Positions 44,064 to 53,956 of a stretch of 55,078 bases of DNA are shown here, piece by piece (position 1 is the stretch's first letter; each line of letters starts with the position of its first letter). The notes under the pieces are model-generated. The model worked only from the letters and a program-made list of their open reading frames with translations. It was not told the DNA's origin and ran no database searches. The stretch covers positions 1 through 55,078 of the forward strand of contig JAEYCM010000003.1 of NCBI GenBank assembly GCA_023455425.1. The letters are read 5' to 3'. The DNA comes from Bacillota bacterium. GTDB taxonomy: Bacteria > Bacillota > Clostridia > Christensenellales > CAG-138. The position numbers and the translations under genes were made by a program.

Positions 44064-44480
44064 ATGAAGCGGTATTGGGAGCCATTGAAGCAATTCGTGA
44101 AATTCAACGTGGTGGGCATTCTGAACACCGCCATTGATCTGCTTGTGTTTGCTTTCTTTAATGGCGTCGTCGGTTTTGGGGACGCGTTAGCGAAAACCAT
44201 TTCCTATTCCTGCGGCGTATTGAACAGTTACCTGTGGAACAGCAGATGGACATTTAAACAGGAGCAAAAACGCACCAGAAAAGAGTTTTTGCTGTTTGTA
44301 CTTGTAAACCTTGTTTCCTACGGGGCATCGCTCGCTATTCTGTATGCGTGCAGGACCTGGTTCGGCATTGAAAACGGGACGGTGCGCAACCTGATCGCGA
44401 CGCCGGTTTCCGTCGTCATTAATTTTATCGGCAATAAGCTGTTCGTGTTCCGCAAAGGAGAAAAGAGGAAAATGAATTAA
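44064..44480 (+). CDS. GtrA family membrane protein
   Basis: A small membrane protein of 138 residues with four helices and the GtrA pattern FVKFNVVGILNTAIDLLVFA and LNSYLWNSRWTFKQ. GtrA proteins are thought to flip polyprenyl-linked sugars for glycosyltransferases, which suits its place after the large GT-C enzyme. The start is taken at 44064, just past the preceding stop; ATG 44052 would overlap it and add four residues. Confidence 0.88.
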   Translation: MKRYWEPLKQFVKFNVVGILNTAIDLLVFAFFNGVVGFGDALAKTISYSCGVLNSYLWNSRWTFKQEQKRTRKEFLLFVLVNLVSYGASLAILYACRTWFGIENGTVRNLIATPVSVVINFIGNKLFVFRKGEKRKMN

Positions 44481-44522
44481 GCCGCAGGGGGAGAGGGCGC
44501 GGCAAGAATAGGGGGTAAGTGC

Positions 44523-46052
44523 TTGCTTTCCAGCATTCAAAGCTATGGGCTTAGTGGCATCGCCGGGTTTTCCGTGCAGGTTCAGGTGGATATTGCAAAC
44601 GGCCTTCCTTCCTTTGAAACGGTCGGCCTGCCGGACGCCGCTGTGCGCGAATCGCGCGAGCGGGTGCGTGCCGCCATCAAGAACAGCGGCTTTGCTTTTC
44701 CGGTCAGCCGCATCACGGTCAATTTGGCGCCCGCAGATCTCAAAAAGGAAGGTTCGGTCTACGATCTTCCTATCGCGATCGGCCTCTTGGAGGCGGCGGG
44801 GCAGATCCCGCCGGAAAAGACGAAAGGCCTGCTGTTTTTAGGCGAGCTTGCGCTCGATGGCAGCGTGCGCGCGATAGACGGCGTACTTCCCATGGTGATT
44901 GACGCGTTTGCTCACGGCGCAAGGACCATTGTGCTGCCGGAAGGGAACGCGGAGGAAGCCGCCTATATTACGGGCGCGGAAGTGCTGCCGGTCGGCACAC
45001 TCCGGCAGGCGGTGGAATGCTTGCGGGGCGACGCGCCGTTTACCGTCTACCCCGGCAAAGCGTGGGACGCCATGAGTGTCGTCCATTCGGCCGACTTTTC
45101 AGAAATCAAGGGCCAACAGAGCGCCAAGCGCGCGGCGGAGATTGCCGTTGCGGGCGGACACAATCTCCTCTTAATCGGCACGCCCGGCTCCGGAAAAACC
45201 ATGCTGGCCCGCAGCATCCCTTCCATATTACCTGATCTTACATTTGAAGAAGCGCTGGAAATTACAAAAATACATTCCGTCGTGGGCATGACGCGCGAAT
45301 GCGGCGGCATCATCAAGGAGCGGCCATTCCGTTCTCCGCACCACGGCGCATCCGCGGCGGCCCTGATCGGCGGCGGGCAGCGCGCGCTGCCGGGCGAAAT
45401 CAGCCTGGCGCATTACGGCGTGCTGTTTTTGGACGAGTTGCCGGAATTCCGAAAGGACGTATTGGAGGCGCTGCGCCAGCCGTTGGAGGACGGCGTCGTC
45501 ACCATCACGCGGGCAACGGCCAATGCCACCTATCCTGCGGATTTCATGCTGGTCGCCGCAATGAACCCCTGCCCGTGCGGCAATTACGGGTCCCGCATTT
45601 CACCCTGCCGGTGCACGCCGTTCCAGATCCAGCGCTATCAAGGCAGAATCTCCGGCCCTTTAATGGACCGGATCGACATTAATGTAGAAATGTCCGAAGT
45701 CGGCTATTCCGATATCGCAAGCAAATCATCCGGCGAGCCTTCCGCCGCCATCCGCGCCCGAGTCAACCAGGCAAGGAACATTCAACGCGACCGCTATCAG
45801 AATGCGGGGATCTATTTCAATGCGCAGTTGCCCAACCGGCTCCTGAAAACCTACTGCGCGCTCGACGCAAATTCGGAGGCCATGCTCAAGCAGGCGTTTT
45901 CTTCGTTGCATTTAAGTGCGCGCGCCTATAACCGCATCCTAAAGGTTGCGCGCACAATTGCCGATATTGAAGGGGAGGAGCGCATCAAGAGCGCGCATAT
46001 CGCGGAGGCGATCCAATACCGCAGCCTGGATTCCCATACTTTCGGAGGTTAA
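44523..46052 (+). CDS. comM: ComM/YifB family Mg-chelatase-like AAA+ ATPase
   Basis: A 509-residue protein starting at TTG 44523 behind AGGGGGT. An N-terminal Lon-like substrate domain (VGLPDAAVRESRERVRAAI) leads to the AAA+ core (LLIGTPGSGKTMLA; LFLDELPEF; AAMNPCPCGNYG) and a C-terminal Mg-chelatase domain. ComM promotes branch migration during natural transformation, and its place directly before dprA supports a DNA-uptake or recombination role. Confidence 0.95.
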   Translation: MLSSIQSYGLSGIAGFSVQVQVDIANGLPSFETVGLPDAAVRESRERVRAAIKNSGFAFPVSRITVNLAPADLKKEGSVYDLPIAIGLLEAAGQIPPEKTKGLLFLGELALDGSVRAIDGVLPMVIDAFAHGARTIVLPEGNAEEAAYITGAEVLPVGTLRQAVECLRGDAPFTVYPGKAWDAMSVVHSADFSEIKGQQSAKRAAEIAVAGGHNLLLIGTPGSGKTMLARSIPSILPDLTFEEALEITKIHSVVGMTRECGGIIKERPFRSPHHGASAAALIGGGQRALPGEISLAHYGVLFLDELPEFRKDVLEALRQPLEDGVVTITRATANATYPADFMLVAAMNPCPCGNYGSRISPCRCTPFQIQRYQGRISGPLMDRIDINVEMSEVGYSDIASKSSGEPSAAIRARVNQARNIQRDRYQNAGIYFNAQLPNRLLKTYCALDANSEAMLKQAFSSLHLSARAYNRILKVARTIADIEGEERIKSAHIAEAIQYRSLDSHTFGG

Positions 46053-46053
46053 T

Positions 46054-47163
46054 ATGCGAACCTACACGCGGGAGGAACAGCTTTGTTTGTGGCTGCACCA
46101 TGCAACAGGCGCGCATGCGCTGCTGTTTTCGCAGCTCATGGCGCGTTACCGGACGCCGCTTGCGGTATACGAGCTTGCCCAAAAAGGAACGGCATCCGCC
46201 TTTACGCAGTGGGGGCAGGCGTTTGCTGCAAAACTGTGCGCAATGGCAAATGAAGAAGAGGTTGAACGGCATATCCTGTGGTTAAAGGAAAATAAAACGG
46301 AGATCGTGTCGTTATTTTCAGAGCAATACCCGGCATTGCTCCGGGAAATCCGCCAGCCGCCCGCAGTATTGTATGTACGGGGGCGGCTGCCCGAAGAAAT
46401 TCCGCTTCCCATCGCGATGGTCGGCATGCGTAAGCATACCGCCTATGGCGAGGCGGTGGCGCTGCATTTCGGGCAGGAGCTTGCAAAACATCATGCTACC
46501 GTCGTTTCAGGAATGGCGGCTGGTATAGACAGCGCGGCGCATGTGGGAGCGCTGCGATGTCAGAAAGTGGAATTTCCGACGCTTGCGGTGCTGGGCAGCG
46601 GGATAGACGTCATTTACCCCAGCACCAACGCACGGCTCTATTATGAGATCATTGAGCGCGGCGCGGTGGTTTCGGAATTTTTGCCCGGAACAAGACCCAA
46701 CCGGGAAAACTTCCCCATTCGCAACCGCGTCATCAGCGGGCTCTCCCGCGGCGTTGTGGTGGTGGAGGCGGCAAGCAGGAGCGGCACGAGCATCACCGCA
46801 AATTATGCGCTCGATCAAAACAGGGACCTGTTTGCGGTGCCCGGCCGCATTACGGATGAAAGCAGCGTGGGGCCGAACGGGCTCATCCAGCGCGGGGAGG
46901 CAAAGCCCGTATTCTGCGCAATGGATGTCCTGTGCGAATACGGCGTTACGGGGGAAGCGCCAAAGCCGGTGGAGACACCCGATCTAACCGGTTTGACGGC
47001 GGAACAAATGCAGGTTGTTGAGCTTCTGCGCAAAGGCGAAAAGAGCGCGGACGAAATATGCGAGTTATTGTCGATGTCCGTCTCACAAGTAAATTCAACC
47101 TTGACATCATTACAGTTTTCGGGAATAATTAAGCAGTTACCGGGCAGAGTATTCGGTCTTTAG
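46054..47163 (+). CDS. dprA: DNA processing protein DprA
   Basis: A 369-residue protein that loads RecA on single-stranded DNA during transformation. The Rossmann core has VVSGMAAGIDSAAHVGAL, LGSGIDVIYPSTN, NFPIRNRVISGLSRGVVVVE and GSSVGPNGLI-type text (ESSVGPNGLIQRGE), and the C-terminus is a winged-helix DprA_WH. GGAGG precedes ATG 46054, one base past the comM stop. An in-frame upstream extension from 45946 lies inside comM and is not used. Confidence 0.95.
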   Translation: MRTYTREEQLCLWLHHATGAHALLFSQLMARYRTPLAVYELAQKGTASAFTQWGQAFAAKLCAMANEEEVERHILWLKENKTEIVSLFSEQYPALLREIRQPPAVLYVRGRLPEEIPLPIAMVGMRKHTAYGEAVALHFGQELAKHHATVVSGMAAGIDSAAHVGALRCQKVEFPTLAVLGSGIDVIYPSTNARLYYEIIERGAVVSEFLPGTRPNRENFPIRNRVISGLSRGVVVVEAASRSGTSITANYALDQNRDLFAVPGRITDESSVGPNGLIQRGEAKPVFCAMDVLCEYGVTGEAPKPVETPDLTGLTAEQMQVVELLRKGEKSADEICELLSMSVSQVNSTLTSLQFSGIIKQLPGRVFGL

Positions 47164-47192
47164 GCAATTTTGCCCGAAACGGAGGATAATAC

Positions 47193-49292
47193 ATGGCAGA
47201 TACCCTTGTTATCGTAGAGTCGCCAGCCAAGGCAAAGACGATAGAGAAATTTTTAGGAAAGAACTATAAGGTGCTCGCTTCCAACGGTCACGTGCGGGAT
47301 CTTCCCAAGAGCCAGCTTGGTGTGGATGTGGAGCATAACTTCGCCCCCAAATACATTACGTTGCGCGGCAGGGGGGAGGTATTGGACCGCATCCGCCGGG
47401 AAGCGAAGAGCGCGAAGAAGGTCTACCTCGCAACCGACCCTGATCGCGAAGGCGAGGCCATTTCCTGGCATCTGGCGCAGATCTTAAAGCTGGATGAAAC
47501 CTCCAAATGCCGCATCGTATTCAACGAAATTACATCCACCGCCGTGAAGAACTCCTTAAAGAACGCGCGCTCGGTGGATCTTCGTTTGGTGGACGCACAG
47601 CAGGCGCGCCGCATTTTGGACCGTTTTGTGGGCTATAAGATCAGCCCCATCCTATGGGCCAAGGTGCGTAAAGGCCTTTCGGCGGGGCGTGTACAGTCCG
47701 TTGCCACCCGCATCATCTGCGACCGCGAGCAGGAGATACTGGATTTTACCGCCGAGGAATACTGGACCATTGAGGTGCAGCTTTCTGAAAAGCGCGGAAA
47801 GAAGACGTTTGAAGCCAAATTCTACGGCTTTGGCGGCAAAAAGGCGGATATCCCCAATAAGGAAGCCGCGGACGATATTTTAAAGCGCATCGACAAGGCG
47901 GAGTTTAAGGCCACGGACGTCAAGATCGGCCAAAAGACGCGCCATGCCGCCCCGCCGTTTACCACCAGCAGCCTGCAGCAGGAAGCGTCAAGAAAGCTTG
48001 GCTTTACCACCAAGCGCACCATGCTTGTGGCGCAGCAGCTGTATGAAGGCGTGGAGCTGCAGGGAAAGGGAGCTACCGGCCTTGTAACGTATATCCGTAC
48101 GGATTCCGTACGCGTTGCGCAGGAAGCGCAATTACAGGCGAAGGAGCATATCCTTTCTACCTACGGCGCGCAGTATGTGCCGGAAAAGCCCAATGTCTAT
48201 AAAGGCCGCGCGGGCGCGCAGGATGCGCACGAAGCCATTCGTCCCACGGATTTGGCGAATAACCCCGCAAATGTGAAGGCATCGCTTTCCAATGACCAGT
48301 ATAAGCTCTACAAGCTTATCTATGAACGCTTTTTAGCCAGCCAGATGACCGAGGCGCGCTTTGAAACGAATACTGTTACCATCGACGCAAACGGATGTAC
48401 CTTCCGTGCAGTGGGCGTACGCACGCTCTTTGACGGGTTTACCGTCATCTATACCGAAAGCCGGGACGACGCGCAGGAAAAGGAAGTTACCCTGCCGCAA
48501 ATCGAAACGGGCGATCTCTTCTTATTAAAGAAAGTGGACAGCGAGCAGCGGTTTACCCAGCCGCCTCCGCGTTTTACGGAAGCGTCTTTGGTGCGCACGC
48601 TCGAAGAAAAGGGCATTGGCCGCCCGAGCACATATTCGCCCACCATCTCCACCATCATTGAGCGAGGCTATGTGATGCGGGAAAAGAAGCAATTGATCCC
48701 CACCGAGCTTGGCTTTGTGGTAACGCAGTTGATGAAGGAGAACTTCCAAAACATTGTGGATGTCGCCTTCACAGCCGATATGGAAGAAAAGCTCGACCAT
48801 GTGGAAGACGGCGCAGTCCAGGGCGAGGATGTGCTGCGGGAGTTCTACGCGCCATTCATGCAAACGGTGGAAAAGGCCTCCGCCACCATCGAAAAAGTCG
48901 TGATACCCGACGAGGTTTCGGATATCCCCTGCGAAAAATGCGGTTCCATGATGGTATATAAAATGGGACGCTTCGGTAAATTCCTGGCCTGCCCCAATTT
49001 CCCGGAATGCCGCAATACCAAGCCCATATTGGAAAAAATCGATATCCCGTGCCCGCAGTGCGGCGGCGCGCTCATCAAGCGCAAGACAAAGCGCGGCAAG
49101 GCGTTCTATGGCTGCGAAAACTATCCGGAGTGCAGCTTTGTCTCCTGGGATAAGCCCGTTGCGGAACAATGCCCCAAGTGCAAGTCCATGATGGTGCAAA
49201 AGGCAAGCCCCAAGGGCAGTTACGTCGTCTGCACCAACAAGGATTGCGGCCATATCTTGCGCAACAGGAAGGAAAAGGACGATGCCGAGTGA
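47193..49292 (+). CDS. topA: DNA topoisomerase I
   Basis: A 699-residue type IA topoisomerase that relaxes negative supercoils. It begins with VIVESPAKAKTIEKFLG (Toprim), followed by ATDPDREGEAISWHLAQ and the active-site Tyr region TYIRTDSVRV. The C-terminus has three four-cysteine zinc ribbons (CEKCG, CPQCGG, CPKCK), as in the longer bacterial enzymes. GGAGG lies before the start. It overlaps trmFO by 11 bases. Confidence 0.97.
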   Translation: MADTLVIVESPAKAKTIEKFLGKNYKVLASNGHVRDLPKSQLGVDVEHNFAPKYITLRGRGEVLDRIRREAKSAKKVYLATDPDREGEAISWHLAQILKLDETSKCRIVFNEITSTAVKNSLKNARSVDLRLVDAQQARRILDRFVGYKISPILWAKVRKGLSAGRVQSVATRIICDREQEILDFTAEEYWTIEVQLSEKRGKKTFEAKFYGFGGKKADIPNKEAADDILKRIDKAEFKATDVKIGQKTRHAAPPFTTSSLQQEASRKLGFTTKRTMLVAQQLYEGVELQGKGATGLVTYIRTDSVRVAQEAQLQAKEHILSTYGAQYVPEKPNVYKGRAGAQDAHEAIRPTDLANNPANVKASLSNDQYKLYKLIYERFLASQMTEARFETNTVTIDANGCTFRAVGVRTLFDGFTVIYTESRDDAQEKEVTLPQIETGDLFLLKKVDSEQRFTQPPPRFTEASLVRTLEEKGIGRPSTYSPTISTIIERGYVMREKKQLIPTELGFVVTQLMKENFQNIVDVAFTADMEEKLDHVEDGAVQGEDVLREFYAPFMQTVEKASATIEKVVIPDEVSDIPCEKCGSMMVYKMGRFGKFLACPNFPECRNTKPILEKIDIPCPQCGGALIKRKTKRGKAFYGCENYPECSFVSWDKPVAEQCPKCKSMMVQKASPKGSYVVCTNKDCGHILRNRKEKDDAE

Positions 49293-50592
49293 GCAGCATA
49301 GCGCCGCGGTTATCGGCGCGGGGCTTGCGGGGTGCGAGGCGGCGTATCAGCTTGCCGAGCGCGGTATTTCGGTTCGCCTGTATGAAATGAAACCCGTCAA
49401 CCGGTCGCCCGCGCATGCGAGCGACGCGTTCGCGGAGCTCGTGTGCTCCAACTCGCTCCGGTCCGACCGGCTGCAAAACGCCGTAGGGTTGTTAAAGGAA
49501 GAGCTGAGGCATTTAGATTCTCTCATACTCCGTGCGGCGGACGCTACGCGCGTGCCCGCCGGCGGCGCACTTGCGGTGGACCGGGCCGGGTTTTCGGAAT
49601 ACATTACAAACGTTATAAAAACGCATCCCAATATTAGAGTCATTACGGGCGAGGTAACCTCCCTTCCGGAGCCGCCCGCCATCATCGCGACGGGCCCGCT
49701 CACCGCAGGGCCTTTGTTTTCTGCCATTGAGGAATGTTTGGGCGCGAGCCTGCATTTTTATGACGCGGCGGCGCCCGTCCTGTTTGCCGATTCGCTTGAT
49801 TACAGTACGGTATTTCGCGCCTCCCGCTATGAACGCGGGGAGGATTACTTAAATTGCCCCATGACAAGGGAAGAGTACTACGCCTTCTATCATGCGCTTG
49901 TTTCCGCGGAAACGGTAGAATTGCATGCGTTTGAAACGCCGCGCGTGTTTGAAGGCTGCATGCCGGTGGAAGTCATGGCCAAGCGCGGGGAAAGGACGCT
50001 TGCCTTCGGGCCGCTAAAGCCGGTGGGGCTTACGGATCCCCGCAGCGAAGGGAAAAAGCCCTATGCCGTGGTGCAGCTTCGGCAGGACGACGCCGCGGGT
50101 ACGCTCTATAATATGGTGGGGTTCCAGACAAACCTTACATTTGCCGAACAGAGGCGCGTGTTCCGCATGATCCCGGGCTTGCAGAACGCGGAATTTGCGC
50201 GCTACGGCGTGATGCACCGCAACACGTTTTTGCGTTCCCCCGGCCTGCTCGGTTGGGATTATCAGGTGAAAACCAGGCCCGGCCTGTATTTTGCGGGCCA
50301 GATCACGGGGGTGGAAGGGTATGTGGAGTCCGCTTCGAGCGGATTTGTGGCTGCCGTCAACCTTGCAAGAAGCCTTATGGGGCGCGAGGCGCTCGATTTT
50401 ACAAGGAGTACGGCCATCGGCGCGCTTTCGCATTATGTAAGCGAATATCAGGGCGGGGATTTCCAGCCAATGAACGTCACCTACGGTATTATGGAGTCCA
50501 TTCCGGACGCGCCGCGGAATAAAGCCGAGCGATATGAAAAAATGGCGGAGCGCGCGCTTGCAATCGTGGATGATTTGCAAACGAAATGTTAA
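49282..50592 (+). CDS. trmFO: tRNA m5U54 methyltransferase TrmFO
   Basis: A 436-residue folate/FAD-dependent methyltransferase that makes m5U54 in tRNA. The FAD fold is AVIGAGLAGCEAAYQLAERG, and SNSLRSDRLQNAVGLLKEEL and GQITGVEGYVESASSG are diagnostic of TrmFO (formerly Gid). It is a standard neighbour of topA in Firmicutes. The usual xerC/codV gene that follows in Bacillus is missing here; hslV is next. Confidence 0.96.
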   Translation: MPSEQHSAAVIGAGLAGCEAAYQLAERGISVRLYEMKPVNRSPAHASDAFAELVCSNSLRSDRLQNAVGLLKEELRHLDSLILRAADATRVPAGGALAVDRAGFSEYITNVIKTHPNIRVITGEVTSLPEPPAIIATGPLTAGPLFSAIEECLGASLHFYDAAAPVLFADSLDYSTVFRASRYERGEDYLNCPMTREEYYAFYHALVSAETVELHAFETPRVFEGCMPVEVMAKRGERTLAFGPLKPVGLTDPRSEGKKPYAVVQLRQDDAAGTLYNMVGFQTNLTFAEQRRVFRMIPGLQNAEFARYGVMHRNTFLRSPGLLGWDYQVKTRPGLYFAGQITGVEGYVESASSGFVAAVNLARSLMGREALDFTRSTAIGALSHYVSEYQGGDFQPMNVTYGIMESIPDAPRNKAERYEKMAERALAIVDDLQTKC

Positions 50593-50761
50593 GCTTTCGG
50601 GCTATTTTCCTTCGCGCAATTCAAATATGATATGATAAAAACCAATCATGGACGTATTGATAGGATAGTACGGCAATCGTTGCCGTATGGTATCATCAGA
50701 ACATATTGTGTGAAGAATTGAAATTGATGCGTTGTGTAACAGGCCGAAAGGAATAAAAAGC

Positions 50762-51295
50762 ATGGAACTCGAAGGTACAACGATACTTGCCGTCCGGCGG
50801 GACGGCGTTTGCGCAATAGCGGGGGACGGACAGGTCACGCTGGAAAAATCCGTCGTCATGAAAAGTACTGCGAAAAAGGTGCGGAGGCTTTACCACGGCA
50901 AGGTCGTGGTGGGCTTTGCGGGTTCGGTTGCGGACGCGTTTTCGCTCTGCGAGCGGTTTGAAGCAAAGCTGGAACAATACGGCGGCGGACTCACGCGCGC
51001 CGCGGTTTCGTTGGCGCAGGAATGGCGCAGCGACAAGGCATTACGGCAGCTGCAGGCGCTGTTGCTCGTTGCGGATAAAGATGAGCTGCTTGTCATATCC
51101 GGTACCGGCGAAGTGATTGACCCGGACGACGGCGTTGCAGCTATCGGCTCGGGCGGAATGTACGCGCTTGCCGCCGCAAAGGCGCTTAAGGAAAATACGG
51201 AGCTTTCCGCGCGTGAGATCGCGGAACGCGCGCTAAAGATTGCGGGCGATATCTGCGTGTATACCAACGGCAACATTACGGTGGAGGAGGTATAA
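50762..51295 (+). CDS. hslV: HslV (ClpQ) protease subunit
   Basis: A 177-residue threonine protease subunit. The proenzyme starts MELEGTTILAVRRDGVCAIA. By comparison with GTT-type HslV proteins, cleavage after Gly5 would expose Thr6 as the nucleophile. Further family text is GDGQVTLEKSVVMK, GFAGSVADAFSLCERFEAKL and AIGSGGMYALAAAKAL. The start at 50762 follows a weak AAAGGAA. Partner hslU follows four bases later. Confidence 0.95.
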   Translation: MELEGTTILAVRRDGVCAIAGDGQVTLEKSVVMKSTAKKVRRLYHGKVVVGFAGSVADAFSLCERFEAKLEQYGGGLTRAAVSLAQEWRSDKALRQLQALLLVADKDELLVISGTGEVIDPDDGVAAIGSGGMYALAAAKALKENTELSAREIAERALKIAGDICVYTNGNITVEEV

Positions 51296-51299
51296 CGCA

Positions 51300-52685
51300 A
51301 TGCTTACGCCCAAACAGATTGTAGATGCTTTGGATAAATATATCGTGGGCCAAAACAAGGCAAAGCGGGCGGTGGCCATCGCGTTGCGCAACCGCTACCG
51401 CAGGAGCCTATTATCTCCCGAACTTCGGGAGGAGATTACCCCCAAGAATATCATTATGATGGGCCCCACGGGCGTGGGCAAGACGGAGATCGCAAGACGT
51501 TTAGCTAAGCTTGTGGAAGCGCCCTTTATCAAGGTGGAGGCTACCAAGTTTACAGAGGTCGGCTATGTGGGCCGGGATGTAGACTCCATGGTGCGCGATC
51601 TTGTGGAGGCCTCCATCCGCCTCTGCAAAGCCAAACGCATGGAATCTGTGCGCATGATGGCGGAGGCCGCGGCCGAACAGCGCCTTGTTGATTTGCTTGT
51701 GCCGCTGCGCAAAAGCGAAACGGCGCCTCCTCAGAATCCGCTTCAAATGCTCCTTGGCACGAGCCAGCCACAGGAGCCGCAGATGACGGAAGAGGAAAAG
51801 CGCACGCACTTTACCCGCCGGGAAGCGGTGATGGCGCAGCTTCGCGCGGGGCGTTTGGAAGAAGAGATTGTGGAGATTGAGGTGGAAGAACGCAATCCCG
51901 GCAGCGACGCTATGATCGCCATGGGTATTGACGTCAATCTCAACGATATGATCGGCGGTATACTCCCCGCCAAGAAAAAGCGCCGCAAGGTAGCTGTCAA
52001 GGAAGCGCGTCGCATTTTGGTGCAGGAAGAGTCCGACAAGCTCATCGATATGGACGAAGTCGTGCGTGAGGCTGTGGAAAAGGCCGAGCAGGACGGCATC
52101 ATATTTATTGACGAAATCGATAAGATCGCGGGCGCGCGCGCCGCTTCCTCGGGAGGTCCCGACGTTTCCCGCGAGGGCGTGCAGCGCGACATCCTCCCCA
52201 TTGTGGAAGGTTCCACCGTCAACACCAAGTATGGCCCGGTAAAGACGGATTATATGCTCTTTATCGCCGCGGGCGCGTTCCATGTGGCCAAGGTAACGGA
52301 TCTTATTCCGGAATTGCAGGGACGTTTCCCCATCCGCGTGGAGCTTGACGCGCTCACGCAGGAGGATTACAGGCGCATCCTCATCCAGCCGGAAAATGCT
52401 ATCACCAAGCAGTATGCGGCGTTGCTTTCGGCCGATCACCTGATGCTTAACTTTACGGACGATGCGATAGAAACCGTGGCGAAATACGCGTTCCTTGCGA
52501 ATGAAAATACGGAAAACATCGGCGCGCGCCGGCTGCACACCATTATGGAACTGCTGCTCGAGGATATCTCCTTCCAGGCGGGCGGGGATTATCCCGACCT
52601 TGAGCTGACCATAGACGGCCCGTATGTGAAAGAGCGCATGGCGGACAGCTATGTGAACGAAGACCTTCGGAAATACATATTATAA
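51300..52685 (+). CDS. hslU: HslU (ClpY) AAA+ ATPase
   Basis: A 461-residue AAA+ unfoldase that feeds HslV. It shows LDKYIVGQNKAKRAVAIALR, Walker A MGPTGVGKTEIARRLAK, a large I domain (about 110-230), Walker B IIFIDEIDKIAG and the C-terminal GARRLHTIMELLLEDISF. The start at 51300 has GGAGGAGG upstream. In Bacillus codY follows; here a repeat element and a SleB-like lipoprotein gene do. Confidence 0.97.
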   Translation: MLTPKQIVDALDKYIVGQNKAKRAVAIALRNRYRRSLLSPELREEITPKNIIMMGPTGVGKTEIARRLAKLVEAPFIKVEATKFTEVGYVGRDVDSMVRDLVEASIRLCKAKRMESVRMMAEAAAEQRLVDLLVPLRKSETAPPQNPLQMLLGTSQPQEPQMTEEEKRTHFTRREAVMAQLRAGRLEEEIVEIEVEERNPGSDAMIAMGIDVNLNDMIGGILPAKKKRRKVAVKEARRILVQEESDKLIDMDEVVREAVEKAEQDGIIFIDEIDKIAGARAASSGGPDVSREGVQRDILPIVEGSTVNTKYGPVKTDYMLFIAAGAFHVAKVTDLIPELQGRFPIRVELDALTQEDYRRILIQPENAITKQYAALLSADHLMLNFTDDAIETVAKYAFLANENTENIGARRLHTIMELLLEDISFQAGGDYPDLELTIDGPYVKERMADSYVNEDLRKYIL

Positions 52686-52741
52686 GTATATACATATATA
52701 CTTCCCAATTAGAAGGTATGGGGGGTCGCATAAAACGCCCG

Positions 52742-52809
52742 GGGTTCTAAAATCGATTCACAGGATCGATTTTCGGCTTCGCCACCGAACCCGCTTACCT
52801 TCGGGAAGC
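52742..52809 (+). repeat. structured repeat element, copy 2 (three-way junction)
   Basis: GGGTTC (52742-52747) pairs with GAACCC (52787-52792), enclosing AAAATCGAT/ATCGATTTT around the loop TCACAGG and a second hairpin GGC-TTC-GCC. A trailing hairpin begins with GCT, as in copy 1 (GCTTACC-TTCG-GGAAGC). The core matches copy 1 at 17534-17589, but two base pairs in the first inner stem change together and the second hairpin and trailing stem differ. It lies about 55 bases after hslU. Confidence 0.7.
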
Positions 52810-52822
52810 CCCATGCTATAAT

Positions 52823-52924
52823 CAAATCTGACGACATGTGCGTCAGATTTGCCGAAAAAAGTGCGTATGACGCACTTTTAACCTACAGAAAACCCGCTGA
52901 TAAAGTCCGCAGGGCTTTGTCAGC
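52823..52924 (+). other. array of three hairpins upstream of the SleB-like gene
   Basis: CAAATCTGACG/CGTCAGATTTG (52823-52851), AAAAGTGCGT/ACGCACTTTT (52857-52879) and GCTGATAAAG/CTTTGTCAGC (52896-52924, one G-T pair) follow each other closely before the ribosome-binding site. A -10-like TATAAT lies at 52817-52822, but without a good -35. They may form a structured leader. Confidence 0.5.
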
Positions 52925-52946
52925 GGCCTGTCACAAAGGAGGAACC

Positions 52947-53951
52947 ATGAGGACACGATGGATGATAGCGGCGCTTGTTTGCCTGCAACTGCTTTTAATC
53001 GGTTGCGCGGCAAACGTGGAAAGCGTCGCCCCAGTCCAGGACAATATGGTGGAAAGTGCGGGGGATGTGCTGGAGATTCCCTCCGCAACCGCCTCCTTTG
53101 CGCCCAAGCAGCTTGCCGCCCATCCCACCCCAACGGCGGGAACGACCCCAAGCACAACTCCGTCTCCTGCAGCAAGTGTTAGCCCCACGCCTTCTGACGC
53201 GCCAACGCCCACACAAAAGCCCACCCCGGAACCTACGCCCGAATATGATCTCAAGAATATCGAGGATACCGAAGGGTATATCAAAGGACACGATGTAAAC
53301 CTTCGCGAAGGGCCAGGAACCGAATATGATAAAACAGGAGAGATCGATTATCATACCATGGTCACCATCACCGCGAAGACCGACGAGTGGTATCAGATTG
53401 AAACGGACGAGATCCAGGGCTTTATCCTTAAGGAATTTGTAGGCGTGGGCGCGATCCCTACGCCGACTCCCACGCCCAAGCCCAAGGCAAAATCCACCCC
53501 TAAGCCGACTCCGGAGCCGGAGGAGGAAGAGGAAGAAAAGCCGGAAGCAACGCCCGAGCCGGAGATTGAACAGGGCGGGGAAGGCGACTATACGGAGGAT
53601 GAAATCTATCTTGCCGCCAAGCTCATCTATGCGGAAGGAAAAAACCAGTCGGAAGAAAGCTTTCTCGCGATGGCGAGCGTACTCTACAACCGCTGCAATT
53701 CAAAGCGGTTCGGCGGCTCCGTGGAACGCGAGGTTTATAGAAGCGGGCAGTTTTCTGTTGTGAAGTACAGCAGCTTTGACGATTTGAAACCCAGCAGCGC
53801 GGCGCTTGCTGCGGCAGAAGAAGTATTCAACGGCGGCAACCGTACCATTCCCGCGGGCGTCATGTATTTCAGATCCGCTTCGCAGGGGAAGTATTGGTCT
53901 TCCTCGCGTGAATTTTATAAGACGATCGGCGGAAACAACTATTATTATTAA
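52947..53951 (+). CDS. SleB-type cell-wall hydrolase lipoprotein with SH3b domain
   Basis: A 334-residue surface protein. A signal peptide with lipobox LLLIGC (lipidated Cys about residue 19) precedes a Pro/Thr linker, an SH3b domain (about 113-165; VNLREGPGTEYDKTGEI) and a second Pro/Glu-rich linker. The C-terminal Hydrolase_2 (SleB/CwlJ) domain has IYLAAKLIYAEGKNQSEESF with its catalytic Glu, and SVLYNRC. SleB enzymes are lytic transglycosylases that open the spore cortex, which suits the germination operon in this window. AAAGGAGGAA precedes ATG 52947. Confidence 0.88.
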   Translation: MRTRWMIAALVCLQLLLIGCAANVESVAPVQDNMVESAGDVLEIPSATASFAPKQLAAHPTPTAGTTPSTTPSPAASVSPTPSDAPTPTQKPTPEPTPEYDLKNIEDTEGYIKGHDVNLREGPGTEYDKTGEIDYHTMVTITAKTDEWYQIETDEIQGFILKEFVGVGAIPTPTPTPKPKAKSTPKPTPEPEEEEEEKPEATPEPEIEQGGEGDYTEDEIYLAAKLIYAEGKNQSEESFLAMASVLYNRCNSKRFGGSVEREVYRSGQFSVVKYSSFDDLKPSSAALAAAEEVFNGGNRTIPAGVMYFRSASQGKYWSSSREFYKTIGGNNYYY

Positions 53952-53956
53952 AAAAG

